From NCBI GenBank assembly GCA_020721865.1, contig DYLW01000014.1, forward strand, positions 1 through 56,517: a stretch of 56,517 nt of DNA, read 5' to 3'. Origin of the DNA: Leptospira biflexa (GTDB lineage Bacteria > Spirochaetota > Leptospiria > Turneriellales > DYLW01). Positions 28,633 through 39,172 of the stretch are shown one piece after another. A program made the position numbers and the translations under genes. The notes below the pieces were generated by a model, which ran no database searches, had not been told where the DNA came from, and saw nothing but the letters and a program-made list of their open reading frames with translations. Within the stretch, counting starts at the first letter, position 1; every line of letters starts with the position of its first letter.

Positions 28633-29307
28633 GTGAAGTACAGTTGGCGATACATCCACCACCGGCCCGGCCCATATCCTGAGCTTTATCTCTACCAGAA
28701 TGAAAACAGTGAATGGCTCAAGGTGGAAATCAACCGGATCCAGAGAGTGGTTAAACTCCAGTATGACGGTGCGGATTCCTTTTTTTCTGTGATAAAAAAC
28801 CGCCATATCATACGGGAAAAGAATCTCCAGACCGGGGAATCCGAAGACCTGGATCCAAAATTCCGTAAAATGAGGATGACCATCAGTTCTCTTCCGGATA
28901 ATGAGGTTCTGGAAATCATTGGCGGTTCGTATGGGGTGCTGACAGAATTTTTGGGGAAAGCGACCCGCCGGGAAAAAAGAGATTTCACATTTTTGGGGAA
29001 TTTATGGAAACGATGGCTGGGAAGACTGCACCGGTTTTTCAGAGGCGTCAAAAAGACGTTTCGTGCGTTGCTATACTGGCCTGCCTGGTATGATTTTCTG
29101 GATGTGGGGGTGATATCCGCCGGGGTATGGTTCATTTTCTCGATAAATTATGATTTGATTTCTGCTTCATTTTTTGGAATATTTTCGTCAATTGTTACAG
29201 GCTTTATGGATATGCTTTTCCGGAAACGGGATCCATATCTGATCAAAATTCTCCTGTTTCTTCTACCGGGTGCTTATTTCTGGTATCTGGGCTATGTCTT
29301 TCAGTAA
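28633..29307 (+). CDS. Hypothetical membrane protein
   Basis: Soluble N-terminus, C-terminal TM pairs (GVISAGVWFIFSINYDLISASFFGIFSS; LIKILLFLLPGAYFWYLGYVF). Confidence 0.55.
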   Translation: MKYSWRYIHHRPGPYPELYLYQNENSEWLKVEINRIQRVVKLQYDGADSFFSVIKNRHIIREKNLQTGESEDLDPKFRKMRMTISSLPDNEVLEIIGGSYGVLTEFLGKATRREKRDFTFLGNLWKRWLGRLHRFFRGVKKTFRALLYWPAWYDFLDVGVISAGVWFIFSINYDLISASFFGIFSSIVTGFMDMLFRKRDPYLIKILLFLLPGAYFWYLGYVFQ

Positions 29308-29334
29308 AAAGACGATGGACAGATAAACAAGGAA

Positions 29335-32085
29335 ATGGAACATTCTATCATGCAAAAACGAAACCATGGATTTCTGTTTACAATTCTGAGTTTTTTATTT
29401 TTTTCTGGCATTATATCGGCCACGGAACCGGAAATTGATCTGAATCGGTTTGATGCGTACATCCGCAATGGTTTTGCTGAGGAGTATTTCACAAAGCCGG
29501 TGGATTATAAAAATGATAAAAACTGGCTGAGTATGCCTGCCCGGAAAAACCGTCTGATTCGGGTGACGGATCTGAAACTGGAGGGTACCGGGGAGCACAG
29601 CTTTTTATCCTCCCACCAGTTGAAGGATCACCACTATACCATTGTCATTCCGTTTGTTACGGATACGTTGCAAAAATCCAAAATATTGAATCCGGGATTA
29701 ATTCTGGCGGGCATAGGAGAAAATTATGAAATTTTCCTGAATGGTAAATCCATCCGCAGGGAAATCCATCTGGATGATTCCGGGCAGATAAAAAAGCCAA
29801 AATCTGTTCGTTCTCTGGTTTTACCTCTGGATAAGGATTGGCTCAGGGAAGGGGAAAATATTCTGGGAATTCATATTTTGGGAGATCCGGGTTATAACAA
29901 TACGGGTTTGTATATTGCGGATCCCTATAAAATCGCTCCTCTGGAATCCTTATACAAAAGTACTAATGAAAGCTTTGGCCTTGTTTTGATCACCCTGTAT
30001 CTGTTTGTGGGGCTTTATCATATCCTGCTTTTTATCCGCCGTCCCAAAGAGCATTATAATTTATACTTTGGTTTATTTGGGGTTCTATTGTTTCTGTACC
30101 TCCTCTGCCGAACAAATACAGTGTTCGCCCTGATAGATAACTCCCGATACATTATGGTTTTGGAATTATCTGTTCTATTCATCCTGGCTCCCATTCTTTT
30201 ATTCTTCATGGAATCCCTACTTCTGGGAAAAATTTTTATAGCGGAAAAAATATACTTTGGGATCATGGTTTTTTTCTCCATCCTGATCCCCCTCACTCCG
30301 GAGACAATGAATCATGATCTTTTGAGAATCTGGCAGATGACCGGATTTGTCGTGGTTTTTTATATTCTGGGGCGGGTAATCTGGGAATTTGCGAAAGAAG
30401 TCCGGAATTTTTACCGTGGGAAAAAAAAGAGCTTTCCGGGGGCTACCGTGGACTTATCCACAGAGGGGGATGAGCAGGGGAGAAAACCCAATCCTATAAG
30501 CAGAGCCATTGGATCCTTTTTTTCCGCTCTGTTATACAGTCATTCCGGAAATCTTTCCTTGGGATTTTTTGTCCTTTCATTTACCACCATCTTTGATGTG
30601 GTGGACACTTTTCTCTGGAACACCGGAGCATCTCTGACCCGCTATGGTTTTTTTGTTTTTGTTATGGGCATTGCCATCTCTCTTGCGAACAGTTTTTTAA
30701 CTGTTCATAAAGCGGTGGAAGATTTGAATACCCATCTGGATAATAAGGTAAAAGAGCGGACCAGCGAGCTGAATGAAACCTTAAAAAAAGTTTCAGCACT
30801 CAAAGTCCAGCAGGATGGAGATTACTTTCTGACTTCTCTTCTGACAGAGCCATTGATGCGGAATGAAACGCAAAGCTCAAGTGTAAAAATTGATTTTTAT
30901 GTGAAGGAAAAAAAGGAATTCAAATTCCGCAAATGGGAAAAGGAAATTGGCGGAGATTTTTGCATGGCGGATGCTTTTAGCCTGCGGGAAAAGCCATATC
31001 TGATGTTTATCAATGCGGATGCCATGGGAAAATCCATCCAGGGAGCCGGGGGGGTTCTGGTGTTGGGCTCTGTGTTGAATTCTCTGATCAACCGGACAAA
31101 AGTTCTGACCGCGTACAATGAATTGTATCCGGAACGATGGCTCAGAAATGCATTTGTGGAACTCCAGGAAATATTTGAAAGTTTCAACGGCTCCATGCTG
31201 GTGAGCTCTGTTCTGGGGCTGGTTGATGAGGAATCCGGATTGATGTATTTCATCAATGCGGAACATCCCTGGTGTATTCTATACCGGGATAACAAGGCGG
31301 TATTCATTGAGGAAGAACTCACGTTCCGGAAACTGGGAACCCAGGGGGTGAAAGGAAAAATATGGATACAGACATTCCAGCTCCAGGCGGGGGATGTTGT
31401 ATTCATTGGGTCTGATGGAAAGGATGATATTTTAATAGAAGCTGGCGAAACGATGGTCATGAATGAAAACGAAACATTGATTTTGGAAAAAATTGAAAAA
31501 AGCCAGGGGCAACTGGTGCCTCTGGTGGAAATTTTGAAAAAAACCGGAGAAATCACTGATGATCTTTCCATACTCCGGATTTCCTTCAAGGAGAATATCG
31601 GGGGAATTCACCAGAAAGAGAGGGAAGCGGCTCTTGCCAGCCAGAGAATGGCAGAACCGGTAATCTTTTTGTATGAAAATGGAAACTACCAGGATGCCCT
31701 GAAAAAAGGGGAGTTGTTGTATAAGGAAAAGCCAGATCTGGACGTGGCCAGACTGCTGGTGCAAACCGCTCTCAAGCTGAAAGACTATGCCCGTGTCTTT
31801 AAGTATTCCCGGGAAGTTTTTCGGAAAAATCCGGAGGATTCTAAATACATCTATCTGGCCTCTCTTTCTGCAAAAGTGAATAAAAACTTCAAGGATTCCA
31901 TTGACTTGGGGGAAAGATTCCGCTTGCGGGATCCGGAAAATATCAACAATCTCATCAATCTGGCCGATGCGTACCGCCTGTCAGGGAATATGGAGCGGGC
32001 GGAAAAAATGAGCAATGAGGTACTCCGCCAGGATTCGACGAATGAGAATGCACGGAAAATCCTCGCGTTAATCAATAAAAACTGA
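29335..32085 (+). CDS. 7TMR-DISM-type sensor with SpoIIE/PP2C phosphatase and C-terminal TPR
   Basis: SLYKSTNESFGLVLITLYLFVGLYHILLFIRRPKEHYNLYFGLFGVLLFLYLL; GGDFCMADAF...NADAMGKSIQGAGG...GDVVFIGSDGKDD; TPR tail. Confidence 0.85.
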   Translation: MEHSIMQKRNHGFLFTILSFLFFSGIISATEPEIDLNRFDAYIRNGFAEEYFTKPVDYKNDKNWLSMPARKNRLIRVTDLKLEGTGEHSFLSSHQLKDHHYTIVIPFVTDTLQKSKILNPGLILAGIGENYEIFLNGKSIRREIHLDDSGQIKKPKSVRSLVLPLDKDWLREGENILGIHILGDPGYNNTGLYIADPYKIAPLESLYKSTNESFGLVLITLYLFVGLYHILLFIRRPKEHYNLYFGLFGVLLFLYLLCRTNTVFALIDNSRYIMVLELSVLFILAPILLFFMESLLLGKIFIAEKIYFGIMVFFSILIPLTPETMNHDLLRIWQMTGFVVVFYILGRVIWEFAKEVRNFYRGKKKSFPGATVDLSTEGDEQGRKPNPISRAIGSFFSALLYSHSGNLSLGFFVLSFTTIFDVVDTFLWNTGASLTRYGFFVFVMGIAISLANSFLTVHKAVEDLNTHLDNKVKERTSELNETLKKVSALKVQQDGDYFLTSLLTEPLMRNETQSSSVKIDFYVKEKKEFKFRKWEKEIGGDFCMADAFSLREKPYLMFINADAMGKSIQGAGGVLVLGSVLNSLINRTKVLTAYNELYPERWLRNAFVELQEIFESFNGSMLVSSVLGLVDEESGLMYFINAEHPWCILYRDNKAVFIEEELTFRKLGTQGVKGKIWIQTFQLQAGDVVFIGSDGKDDILIEAGETMVMNENETLILEKIEKSQGQLVPLVEILKKTGEITDDLSILRISFKENIGGIHQKEREAALASQRMAEPVIFLYENGNYQDALKKGELLYKEKPDLDVARLLVQTALKLKDYARVFKYSREVFRKNPEDSKYIYLASLSAKVNKNFKDSIDLGERFRLRDPENINNLINLADAYRLSGNMERAEKMSNEVLRQDSTNENARKILALINKN

Positions 32086-32174
32086 ACGGGAAAAAATTCA
32101 ACGTTTTCCATTAAAATAATGGACATCACGGCGGTTTTTTTTATATTGATACCAGCATGTCTGCAGGAGGAACT

Positions 32175-32801
32175 ATGATTGATCAGGGAAAAGGCCCGTT
32201 TATTTTACCCAATCTGCCTTATGAAAAAAAGGCGTTGGAACCGTATATTAGCGAAAAAACCTTGGAATTCCACCACGGAAAACACCACCAAGGTTATGTG
32301 AATAATCTGAACGCTCTTATAGAGAATACCGATTTTCTGCAAAAAAATCTGGAAACGGTGATCAAAGAAACGTTCGGCAAGCCGGATAAGGTTGGAATTT
32401 TCAACAATGCAGCCCAGGTTTGGAACCATACATTCTATTGGCACAGTATCAAACCCAACGGAGGAGGCTCTCCATCGGCCAAAATTTCCGCTCTTATTGA
32501 TTCTTCCTTTGGAAGTCTGGGTGCTCTGAAGGATGAATTTTCCAAGGCAGCGGCTGGACAATTTGGCAGCGGATGGGCATGGATTATCTATGATGGGAAA
32601 GGTCTGAAAGTCACCAAAACATCCAATGCGGAAAATCCCATTACATCGGGATTCGTTCCCATCATAACCATAGATGTCTGGGAGCATGCGTACTATCTGG
32701 ATTACCAGAATGCACGGCCCAAATATATAGAGACATTTTTTAATCATCTGATCAACTGGGATTTTGCTGAACGTTGCTATGATCGGGCGGTTTTAAAATA
32801 A
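32175..32801 (+). CDS. Superoxide dismutase (Fe/Mn family)
   Basis: LEFHHGKHHQGYVNNLN; WNHTFYW; GSGWAWI; DVWEHAYYLDYQN; AGGAGGA RBS before ATG 32175. Confidence 0.95.
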   Translation: MIDQGKGPFILPNLPYEKKALEPYISEKTLEFHHGKHHQGYVNNLNALIENTDFLQKNLETVIKETFGKPDKVGIFNNAAQVWNHTFYWHSIKPNGGGSPSAKISALIDSSFGSLGALKDEFSKAAAGQFGSGWAWIIYDGKGLKVTKTSNAENPITSGFVPIITIDVWEHAYYLDYQNARPKYIETFFNHLINWDFAERCYDRAVLK

Positions 32802-32824
32802 AATAATAAGAGACGAGAGGTTTT

Positions 32825-33823
32825 ATGGCAATAAAAATTGGAATAAACGGATTAGGAAGAATTGGGCGGAATGTGTTCAAAATCGCCTGGGATAACCCCA
32901 ATGTGGAAGTGGTTGCGGTGAATGATCTGACGGATGCTCCCACCCTGGCTCACCTTCTCAAGTATGATTCTGTTTTTGGAATCTGGAACAAAAGCGTGAG
33001 TGTGGATGGAGATCATCTGGTTGTGGATGGAAAAAAAATAAAAGTTACCGCCACCCGGCAGTTGGAAGAATTGCACTGGAAGGATTACGGAGCAGAAGTG
33101 GTGATTGAAAGCACCGGCGTTTATCGGGATGCCTCCGTCATCAGAAAACATATTGATAACGGTGGTGTTAAAAAGGTAATTATATCTGCACCCTCTAAAG
33201 GAGAAGATCTCACGGTTGTTCTGGGGGTGAACCAGGACAAGTACGATAAAAATGCCCACCACATCATATCCAACGCATCTTGTACCACCAACTGTCTGGC
33301 TCCGGTGGCAAAAGTAATTTTGGATAATTTTGGTATCAAAAAAGGGTTAATGACCACCATTCACAGCTATACCAATGATCAGAGAATTCTGGATCTGCCC
33401 CATTCGGATTTGCGGCGGGCCAGAGCGGCAGCAGTTTCCATGATCCCCACAACAACAGGGGCAGCCAAAGCCGTTTCCCTGGTTCTTCCGGAGCTGAAAG
33501 GCAAGTTGGATGGTATGTCCATGCGGGTTCCCACTCCCAATGTGTCTGTGGTGGATGTTACCTTTGAACTGGAAAAACCCACCACCAAAGAAGAAGTGAA
33601 CGCTACTCTGAAAAAAGCATCGGAAAATGAGATGAAGGGTATTCTGGAGTACACAGATCTTCCCCTGGTTTCCCGGGATTTTCTGGGGAATAGCCATTCC
33701 TCCATCGTCGATGGATTATCCACAACTGTCATCGGGGGCAATATGCTGAAAGTGCTCTCCTGGTATGACAACGAATGGGGATATTCCGGGCGCGTGGTGG
33801 ATCTGGTTTCCCATCTTTTTTAA
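32825..33823 (+). CDS. gap: Glyceraldehyde-3-phosphate dehydrogenase
   Basis: [47 protein letters not shown]. Confidence 0.96.
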   Translation: MAIKIGINGLGRIGRNVFKIAWDNPNVEVVAVNDLTDAPTLAHLLKYDSVFGIWNKSVSVDGDHLVVDGKKIKVTATRQLEELHWKDYGAEVVIESTGVYRDASVIRKHIDNGGVKKVIISAPSKGEDLTVVLGVNQDKYDKNAHHIISNASCTTNCLAPVAKVILDNFGIKKGLMTTIHSYTNDQRILDLPHSDLRRARAAAVSMIPTTTGAAKAVSLVLPELKGKLDGMSMRVPTPNVSVVDVTFELEKPTTKEEVNATLKKASENEMKGILEYTDLPLVSRDFLGNSHSSIVDGLSTTVIGGNMLKVLSWYDNEWGYSGRVVDLVSHLF

Positions 33824-33835
33824 CGTATTTTTCCT

Positions 33836-33871
33836 GCCAGATAAAAATTATTGAAATGGTTTTTATCTGGC
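33836..33871. terminator. Hairpin between convergent gap and rseP; candidate bidirectional terminator
   Basis: Perfect 12-bp inverted repeat GCCAGATAAAAA / TTTTTATCTGGC with 12-nt loop; U/A tract is inside the stem. Confidence 0.6.
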
Positions 33872-33906
33872 GGATTTATCCATCGGGTTATTTCTCAGAA
33901 TTGCTA

Positions 33907-35430
33907 TCAATAAAGAAAACCGCGTATAAAGACATCCCAGATATCCAATCCAATCACATAGACCCCTAATGCCAGGAGCAGAATCATGCCTGTCCGGATG
34001 GAACCAGCGATGATTTGCGGGGAAAGTGGTTTGTATATCCATTCTATGGTGTAAAAAATGATATGTCCACCGTCCAGAACCGGAATGGGTAGCAGATTCA
34101 TAATCCCCAGCACAATGGTGATTTGTGCCAGAAGCAGCCAGTAGTGTTCCCATCCTGTGTCCACGGTTTTCGCGGCAATGGCCATAATTTTAATGGGTCC
34201 GGAAATGCTTTTTTCAAAGGATAGTTTCCCTTGGAAAATCCGGTATATCCCCACGAGGGTGGCTTTGGTTACAAAAACGGTCTGGTCAAAGGAGCGGGTA
34301 ATCATAGATAAAAAATCTGTGGGATGAGTTGCCTTTTCCGCATCGATAATCGGCTGGATGGATATCATCAGCAGATTGGATTGGGTATAGGATATATCTC
34401 CGGAAACCAGAACGGATCCTATATAGAATTGTCTTTTTCCCGCCGGCAGATTTTTTTTCAATTCCTCCCATTGGGAAAAACTTTCTGTTTCCAGCCGGAT
34501 GTTCTGCCACATATCTTTTTGCCAGATACCGATTTTTCTTTCTGCCAGTTTCACTTTTGTCTGGGAATCTTCCAGATTGGACAAAACCAGCATTTCCTTG
34601 CGGTAAACGGGGGCCTGGATTGTCTGAACCCGGGTTTGGGAAGGATTAAGGATGCTGCCGGTTTTTCTTTCCAGAGTAACCTCAATGGTTTTCTCTTTGT
34701 GGTTATCCAGGATTGATTTCAAATCCGGAAGAGAGGAGACCGGCTTATTATCTACCTTTAAAATTTTGTCATCGGCCCGGAAGACAGATTTTTTTGCAAT
34801 ATCCGTATCGGAAATGGTGAGGAAGCTTTTTCCATAAGGCCGCAAGCCGGGGATATAACGTGGCCCGTCCGAGCCCATCACATTGGTTACAATGCGGGAC
34901 GTTTTTCCATTGCGGAGAATTTCCAGGGTTGTATCCGGAGTGGGAGAAAGGGCTATGTGATAGGCTATATCTTCAAAGGAATCCGTTTTTTCCCCGTTTA
35001 TGGAGATTATGGTGTCCCCGGTTTGGAGTCCGGGGTGATCCTGGGTCATCATGATTTTATTCGATGTGGGCTGCCATCCGGATGCGATCAGGATAAAAAT
35101 GACCAGATACCCCAGCAGAATGCTGAAGCCCGGCCCCCCAAAGGCGATGGCGATTCTCTTCAACGGATGTGCACCCAGAAAATCCCCTTTTTTAAAACGC
35201 TTATATTTTCGTAACAGGTTATCCCCGTAAAACTGGACATAGCCTCCCAGGGGGATCGCGGTGATCTGGTAGATGGTTTTTCCAAATTTTTTATACCAGA
35301 TTCCTTTCCCATAGCCAATGGAAAAAACTTTTGGGGTTACGCCCACAAGTTTGCCTATGAGAAAGTGTCCCAGTTCATGGAAAAAAATACAGATTCCCAG
35401 AAGTAAAAACGCTGCTAAAACAGAAGTCAT
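33907..35430 (-). CDS. rseP: RIP metalloprotease RseP (site-2 protease)
   Basis: FFHELGHFLIGKLVGV; PDZ segments; C-terminal NLLPIPVLDGGH. Confidence 0.93.
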   Translation of the reverse strand: MTSVLAAFLLLGICIFFHELGHFLIGKLVGVTPKVFSIGYGKGIWYKKFGKTIYQITAIPLGGYVQFYGDNLLRKYKRFKKGDFLGAHPLKRIAIAFGGPGFSILLGYLVIFILIASGWQPTSNKIMMTQDHPGLQTGDTIISINGEKTDSFEDIAYHIALSPTPDTTLEILRNGKTSRIVTNVMGSDGPRYIPGLRPYGKSFLTISDTDIAKKSVFRADDKILKVDNKPVSSLPDLKSILDNHKEKTIEVTLERKTGSILNPSQTRVQTIQAPVYRKEMLVLSNLEDSQTKVKLAERKIGIWQKDMWQNIRLETESFSQWEELKKNLPAGKRQFYIGSVLVSGDISYTQSNLLMISIQPIIDAEKATHPTDFLSMITRSFDQTVFVTKATLVGIYRIFQGKLSFEKSISGPIKIMAIAAKTVDTGWEHYWLLLAQITIVLGIMNLLPIPVLDGGHIIFYTIEWIYKPLSPQIIAGSIRTGMILLLALGVYVIGLDIWDVFIRGFLY

Positions 35431-35559
35431 CGGTCGTTTTTAAAATTCCATTTGTTAAGTATATTTTTTTTTCATATAGGCGTTTCATACAGGAAAAAAC
35501 TTGTATTCTTATGACTCAGTTTTTTTATGTCTCATAGTGGAAGCTAAAAAGGCGGAAAG

Positions 35560-36015
35560 ATGAAAGCCAGGGGATTTCTTTTTGTGGCATTGGTTGTTGT
35601 CATAGGCGGTTGTGGGGCAGGAAAGGACGAAAGGTCTGCCGGACAGGAAAGCGTGGAAATCCAGCCGGCAGAAAAAAACCAGATTCCGGAATGGGTCAGG
35701 GAATATGGATTGGTTCCTCCCGGGTGTGCAGCTTTTTTTCATAATAAGGTTTTTCTGGCCAAGTGCATGATGCCGGAATCACATCTTTTGGATTTTTTTG
35801 ACAAGAGGATGAAAGAAGCGGGGTTTTCTCTCCAGGACAGAATTTCCATAAAAACATCCACTTCCATACAATTCAGAAAAAAATTTTTACAGGGAGACAA
35901 AAAAGTGCAGTATGTGGTGATAACCATGGATATACAAAACAAATCGGGCGGGGCTTCCTATGTCCGCTATGGGATATCGAAAATTGAATTGGATAAGGAC
36001 AGGGATGTGCAATGA
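35560..36015 (+). CDS. Hypothetical lipoprotein
   Basis: MKARGFLFVALVVVIGGCGAGK lipobox. Confidence 0.65.
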   Translation: MKARGFLFVALVVVIGGCGAGKDERSAGQESVEIQPAEKNQIPEWVREYGLVPPGCAAFFHNKVFLAKCMMPESHLLDFFDKRMKEAGFSLQDRISIKTSTSIQFRKKFLQGDKKVQYVVITMDIQNKSGGASYVRYGISKIELDKDRDVQ

Positions 36016-37157
36016 AAAAAGATTTGGATATCAGAAAGAACTATTATTTTCTGGATTTTAGCCGTTTTCTGCCGTTTATTTTTGGCGGAGTTTTTGTTTT
36101 TTTCCTGGTGACCACCCTGATTATATACCGGTCTTATGCCATGGCCTTTTTTGGGGCGGGAATTTTTTACATTGTCTTCCGTGGGGTACATGCAAGGATC
36201 CGGAATGCAATCCGATTGAAGAGCAGGGATACCATTGCTGCAGCAATATCGACTTTTCTGGTGATACTGGTGGTGATGATTCCTCTGGTATATATGGTTT
36301 ATGTTCTGGTACAGGAAGCCATTCTGGTTTCCATACGATTGAAGTTTTTGCTGAATCCGGATAATATTAATCTATATTCCCAGAAGTATCACTGGTTCAT
36401 GCAGAGTATTCATTTGTCGGAAAATGATATTATAAAAATCCAAGAAAAAATAATTGAGTACTCCCAGGAGCTGGGCATTATAACGCTCAAAGAAAGCGGG
36501 AATTTTGTTGCCGCTCTGATGACAAATGCTGCGAATTTTCTCTTGTCGATGGTGATTTTATTTTTTTTATTTAAAACCGGCAGAAAAGTCCCGGAATTTT
36601 TATATGCCAATATCCCGTTTCCGGATGAAATGGAAAAAGCGGTGGGAAACCGGATGGTGGCGATATTTGACGCCGTGGTAAAAGGGAATTTGGCGATTTC
36701 CGTGATCCAGGGGGCATTTTTGGGGATTTATTTCTGGATTTTTGGTTTATCCACCCCGGTGCTTTATGGGACCATTGCCTCTTTTTTTGCGTTGATTCCT
36801 TTTGTGGGTACCAGTGTGGTCTGGCTTCCCGGTAGCCTGTATCTTTATTTTTCCGGATATCCGCTATCTGCTTTGCTGCTGGCAGTGCTGGGGGTTTCCA
36901 CCTATCTGATTCTGGAAAACCTGGTGAAGCCTCTTGTTTTGGATAAAAAATTAAAGGTGCATCCGCTTTTTTTATTTCTGGCCATTCTGGGAGGTTTGGC
37001 CGAATTTGGGATCAAGGGGCTGATCCTGGGGCCATTTATTGTTACCGTCTTTCTCACTCTTCTGGAGTTAATCCGGACATGGAACAATACTTATGGTTTG
37101 AGAAAATTCGATGTAACTACCGCTGCGGAGGCAATTCCTTCGGATCATGACGAATAA
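36012..37157 (+). CDS. AI-2E family transporter/permease
   Basis: Multi-TM; C-terminal HPLFLFLAILGGLAEFGIKGLILGPFIVTVFLTLLEL. Confidence 0.88.
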   Translation: MKKDLDIRKNYYFLDFSRFLPFIFGGVFVFFLVTTLIIYRSYAMAFFGAGIFYIVFRGVHARIRNAIRLKSRDTIAAAISTFLVILVVMIPLVYMVYVLVQEAILVSIRLKFLLNPDNINLYSQKYHWFMQSIHLSENDIIKIQEKIIEYSQELGIITLKESGNFVAALMTNAANFLLSMVILFFLFKTGRKVPEFLYANIPFPDEMEKAVGNRMVAIFDAVVKGNLAISVIQGAFLGIYFWIFGLSTPVLYGTIASFFALIPFVGTSVVWLPGSLYLYFSGYPLSALLLAVLGVSTYLILENLVKPLVLDKKLKVHPLFLFLAILGGLAEFGIKGLILGPFIVTVFLTLLELIRTWNNTYGLRKFDVTTAAEAIPSDHDE

Positions 37158-37914
37158 ACTGATTTTTCGCATTGGACTGGTTCTGGTGGTACTTTCTTCC
37201 ATTTTAATGGGAGTACTGTTCCTTCCGGATCTGAAAACATCGTCCCGGCCCAAAATTGATATTACCGGAACGGAAAGGATCAATGAGAATGAACTCCGGG
37301 ACACCATTTTATATCTGATCCGGTCAGATAAAAATGGTATCCGGGAAGAGGATATTAAAGCGGCTATACTGATGGATCCTATGGTGGAGTCTGTGGAAGT
37401 CAGAAAAACAGGAAAAAACAATTTGAGTATAAAAATCAAGGAAGTGGAGAGCAGTTTTTTTGAACATTTTCAGGACGGTATTTCTGAAAAAAAAATGAAC
37501 GAAGATACTATACAAGAGAATATACTTATTGAAGGTTCCACCGGCGGTAAAAAAGTTAAAAATTTTGGTCAAAAGATTGTTTTCTATTTGACGAAAGAGG
37601 GAACAAATAATATCGTTCCCGAGAAAATAAAAAGCGACATAATACGGCTATGGGAGCGGACCCATATACGGTATTATGGGGTGTGGAGCAATATCAGTGA
37701 GATTAGTTTTATACGGGAAAAAGATGAGATTTTTTCCAGTGTTTTTCCGGTAAATCTGCACGCGAGGATAAATATTTATTCTCCATGGGATGAAGAAACT
37801 TTGAGACGACTGGAAGCAGTGATTTATCTATTGAGATCCAGCAAAGGAATTGGATTCCGGCAGGTGGATCTTTATGAAAAAAATGCGTTCGTCAGGGAAC
37901 TGAAAAACGGATAG
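37147..37914 (+). CDS. ftsQ: FtsQ/DivIB-like POTRA cell-division protein
   Basis: Single N-terminal TM, POTRA-like ITGTERINENELRD...DPMVESVEVRKTGKNNLSIKIKE; located directly before ftsA. Confidence 0.78.
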   Translation: MTNKLIFRIGLVLVVLSSILMGVLFLPDLKTSSRPKIDITGTERINENELRDTILYLIRSDKNGIREEDIKAAILMDPMVESVEVRKTGKNNLSIKIKEVESSFFEHFQDGISEKKMNEDTIQENILIEGSTGGKKVKNFGQKIVFYLTKEGTNNIVPEKIKSDIIRLWERTHIRYYGVWSNISEISFIREKDEIFSSVFPVNLHARINIYSPWDEETLRRLEAVIYLLRSSKGIGFRQVDLYEKNAFVRELKNG

Positions 37915-37918
37915 TGAA

Positions 37919-39154
37919 ATGAATAAAAACGCCATGGAAAACGAACAGATTATTACCGCTCTGGATATTGGTTCCAGTAAAACCGTTGTGCTCATATCCC
38001 GTGTTGTTTCCCAGAATGAAATTGAACTCATTGGTTATGGAGTGGCGGATTCCCGTGGAATAAAAAACGGTGCGGTAACCAATATCGAGCTGACATCTCA
38101 GAGTATTCATTCTGCGGTGGAAGAAGCAGAATTAATGGCCGGTGTAGAGGTGGATGATGTCATTCTGAATATAACCGGAAAACATCTGAATTCCCTCAAC
38201 TCCAGTGGGGTAATAGCCATCACCAACAAAGAGCGGGTTATCCAGAGTTCGGATGTCTACCGGGTGATTGAAGCCGCACGCACCGTGAGTCTGAGTAGCG
38301 ATCAGGAAATGATTCATGTACTTTCCAGAGAATTCAAAGTGGATGACCAGAACGGCATCAAAGACCCCCAGGGAATGCTGGGTGTGCGGCTGGAGGCGGA
38401 TATTCATATTATCACCGGCAGCCGAACATACATTTTAAATATGGAAAAAGCCATTGCCTCTGCTGGTTTACGGGTTCGCGATAAAGTGGTGAGTTCGCTG
38501 GCGTCCTCTCATTCTCTTCTCAAAGAGGAAGAAAAGGATTTGGGTGTGGCCATTGTGGACATAGGTGCAGGGATTATTGATATCATCGTCTATGTGGACG
38601 GCGGGGTCGTCTTCAGCTCCACCATTATTCTGGGAGGGCAGCATCTGACTCAGGATGTAAGTATTGGTTTAAAAACGCCCATGGACGCAGCGGAAAATTT
38701 AAAAAAAAGATATGGTACGGTGGATCTGGAATCAGTGGATCCGGCGGATACCATTGAAGTGCCATCCATTGGAGAGCGTCCTCCCCGAATGGTGGCCAGA
38801 AAAGAATTGGCAGAAATTATGGAAGCAAGAATGCGGGAAATGCTGGAATTAATTGATCATGAGCTTTTAAAATCCGGTAGAAAAGGTATTCTTGCCGGCG
38901 GTGTTGTGTTTACGGGCGGAGGCTCTCTGGTGGATGGATTAATACCTCTTGCGGAAGAGGTCATCCATTTGGGGGTTTCCATTGGATATCCAAAAGGGCT
39001 ATTGGGAATTGCGGATAAAATTAGTTCTCCTGTTTTTTCTACGGTTTCCGGACTGATACAGTACTGGAAATACTATGGATCCATGGACCGGGTAAAGAAA
39101 AAAAATACCGGTCTTATGCAAAAAATAAAAAGTTGGGTTCAGGAAAATTTATAA
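37919..39154 (+). CDS. ftsA: Cell division protein FtsA
   Basis: IITALDIGSSKTVVLI; VAIVDIGAGIIDIIVY; C-terminal amphipathic LMQKIKSWVQENL. Confidence 0.94.
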   Translation: MNKNAMENEQIITALDIGSSKTVVLISRVVSQNEIELIGYGVADSRGIKNGAVTNIELTSQSIHSAVEEAELMAGVEVDDVILNITGKHLNSLNSSGVIAITNKERVIQSSDVYRVIEAARTVSLSSDQEMIHVLSREFKVDDQNGIKDPQGMLGVRLEADIHIITGSRTYILNMEKAIASAGLRVRDKVVSSLASSHSLLKEEEKDLGVAIVDIGAGIIDIIVYVDGGVVFSSTIILGGQHLTQDVSIGLKTPMDAAENLKKRYGTVDLESVDPADTIEVPSIGERPPRMVARKELAEIMEARMREMLELIDHELLKSGRKGILAGGVVFTGGGSLVDGLIPLAEEVIHLGVSIGYPKGLLGIADKISSPVFSTVSGLIQYWKYYGSMDRVKKKNTGLMQKIKSWVQENL

Positions 39155-39172
39155 GGGGATGTGGAGGGAGTA

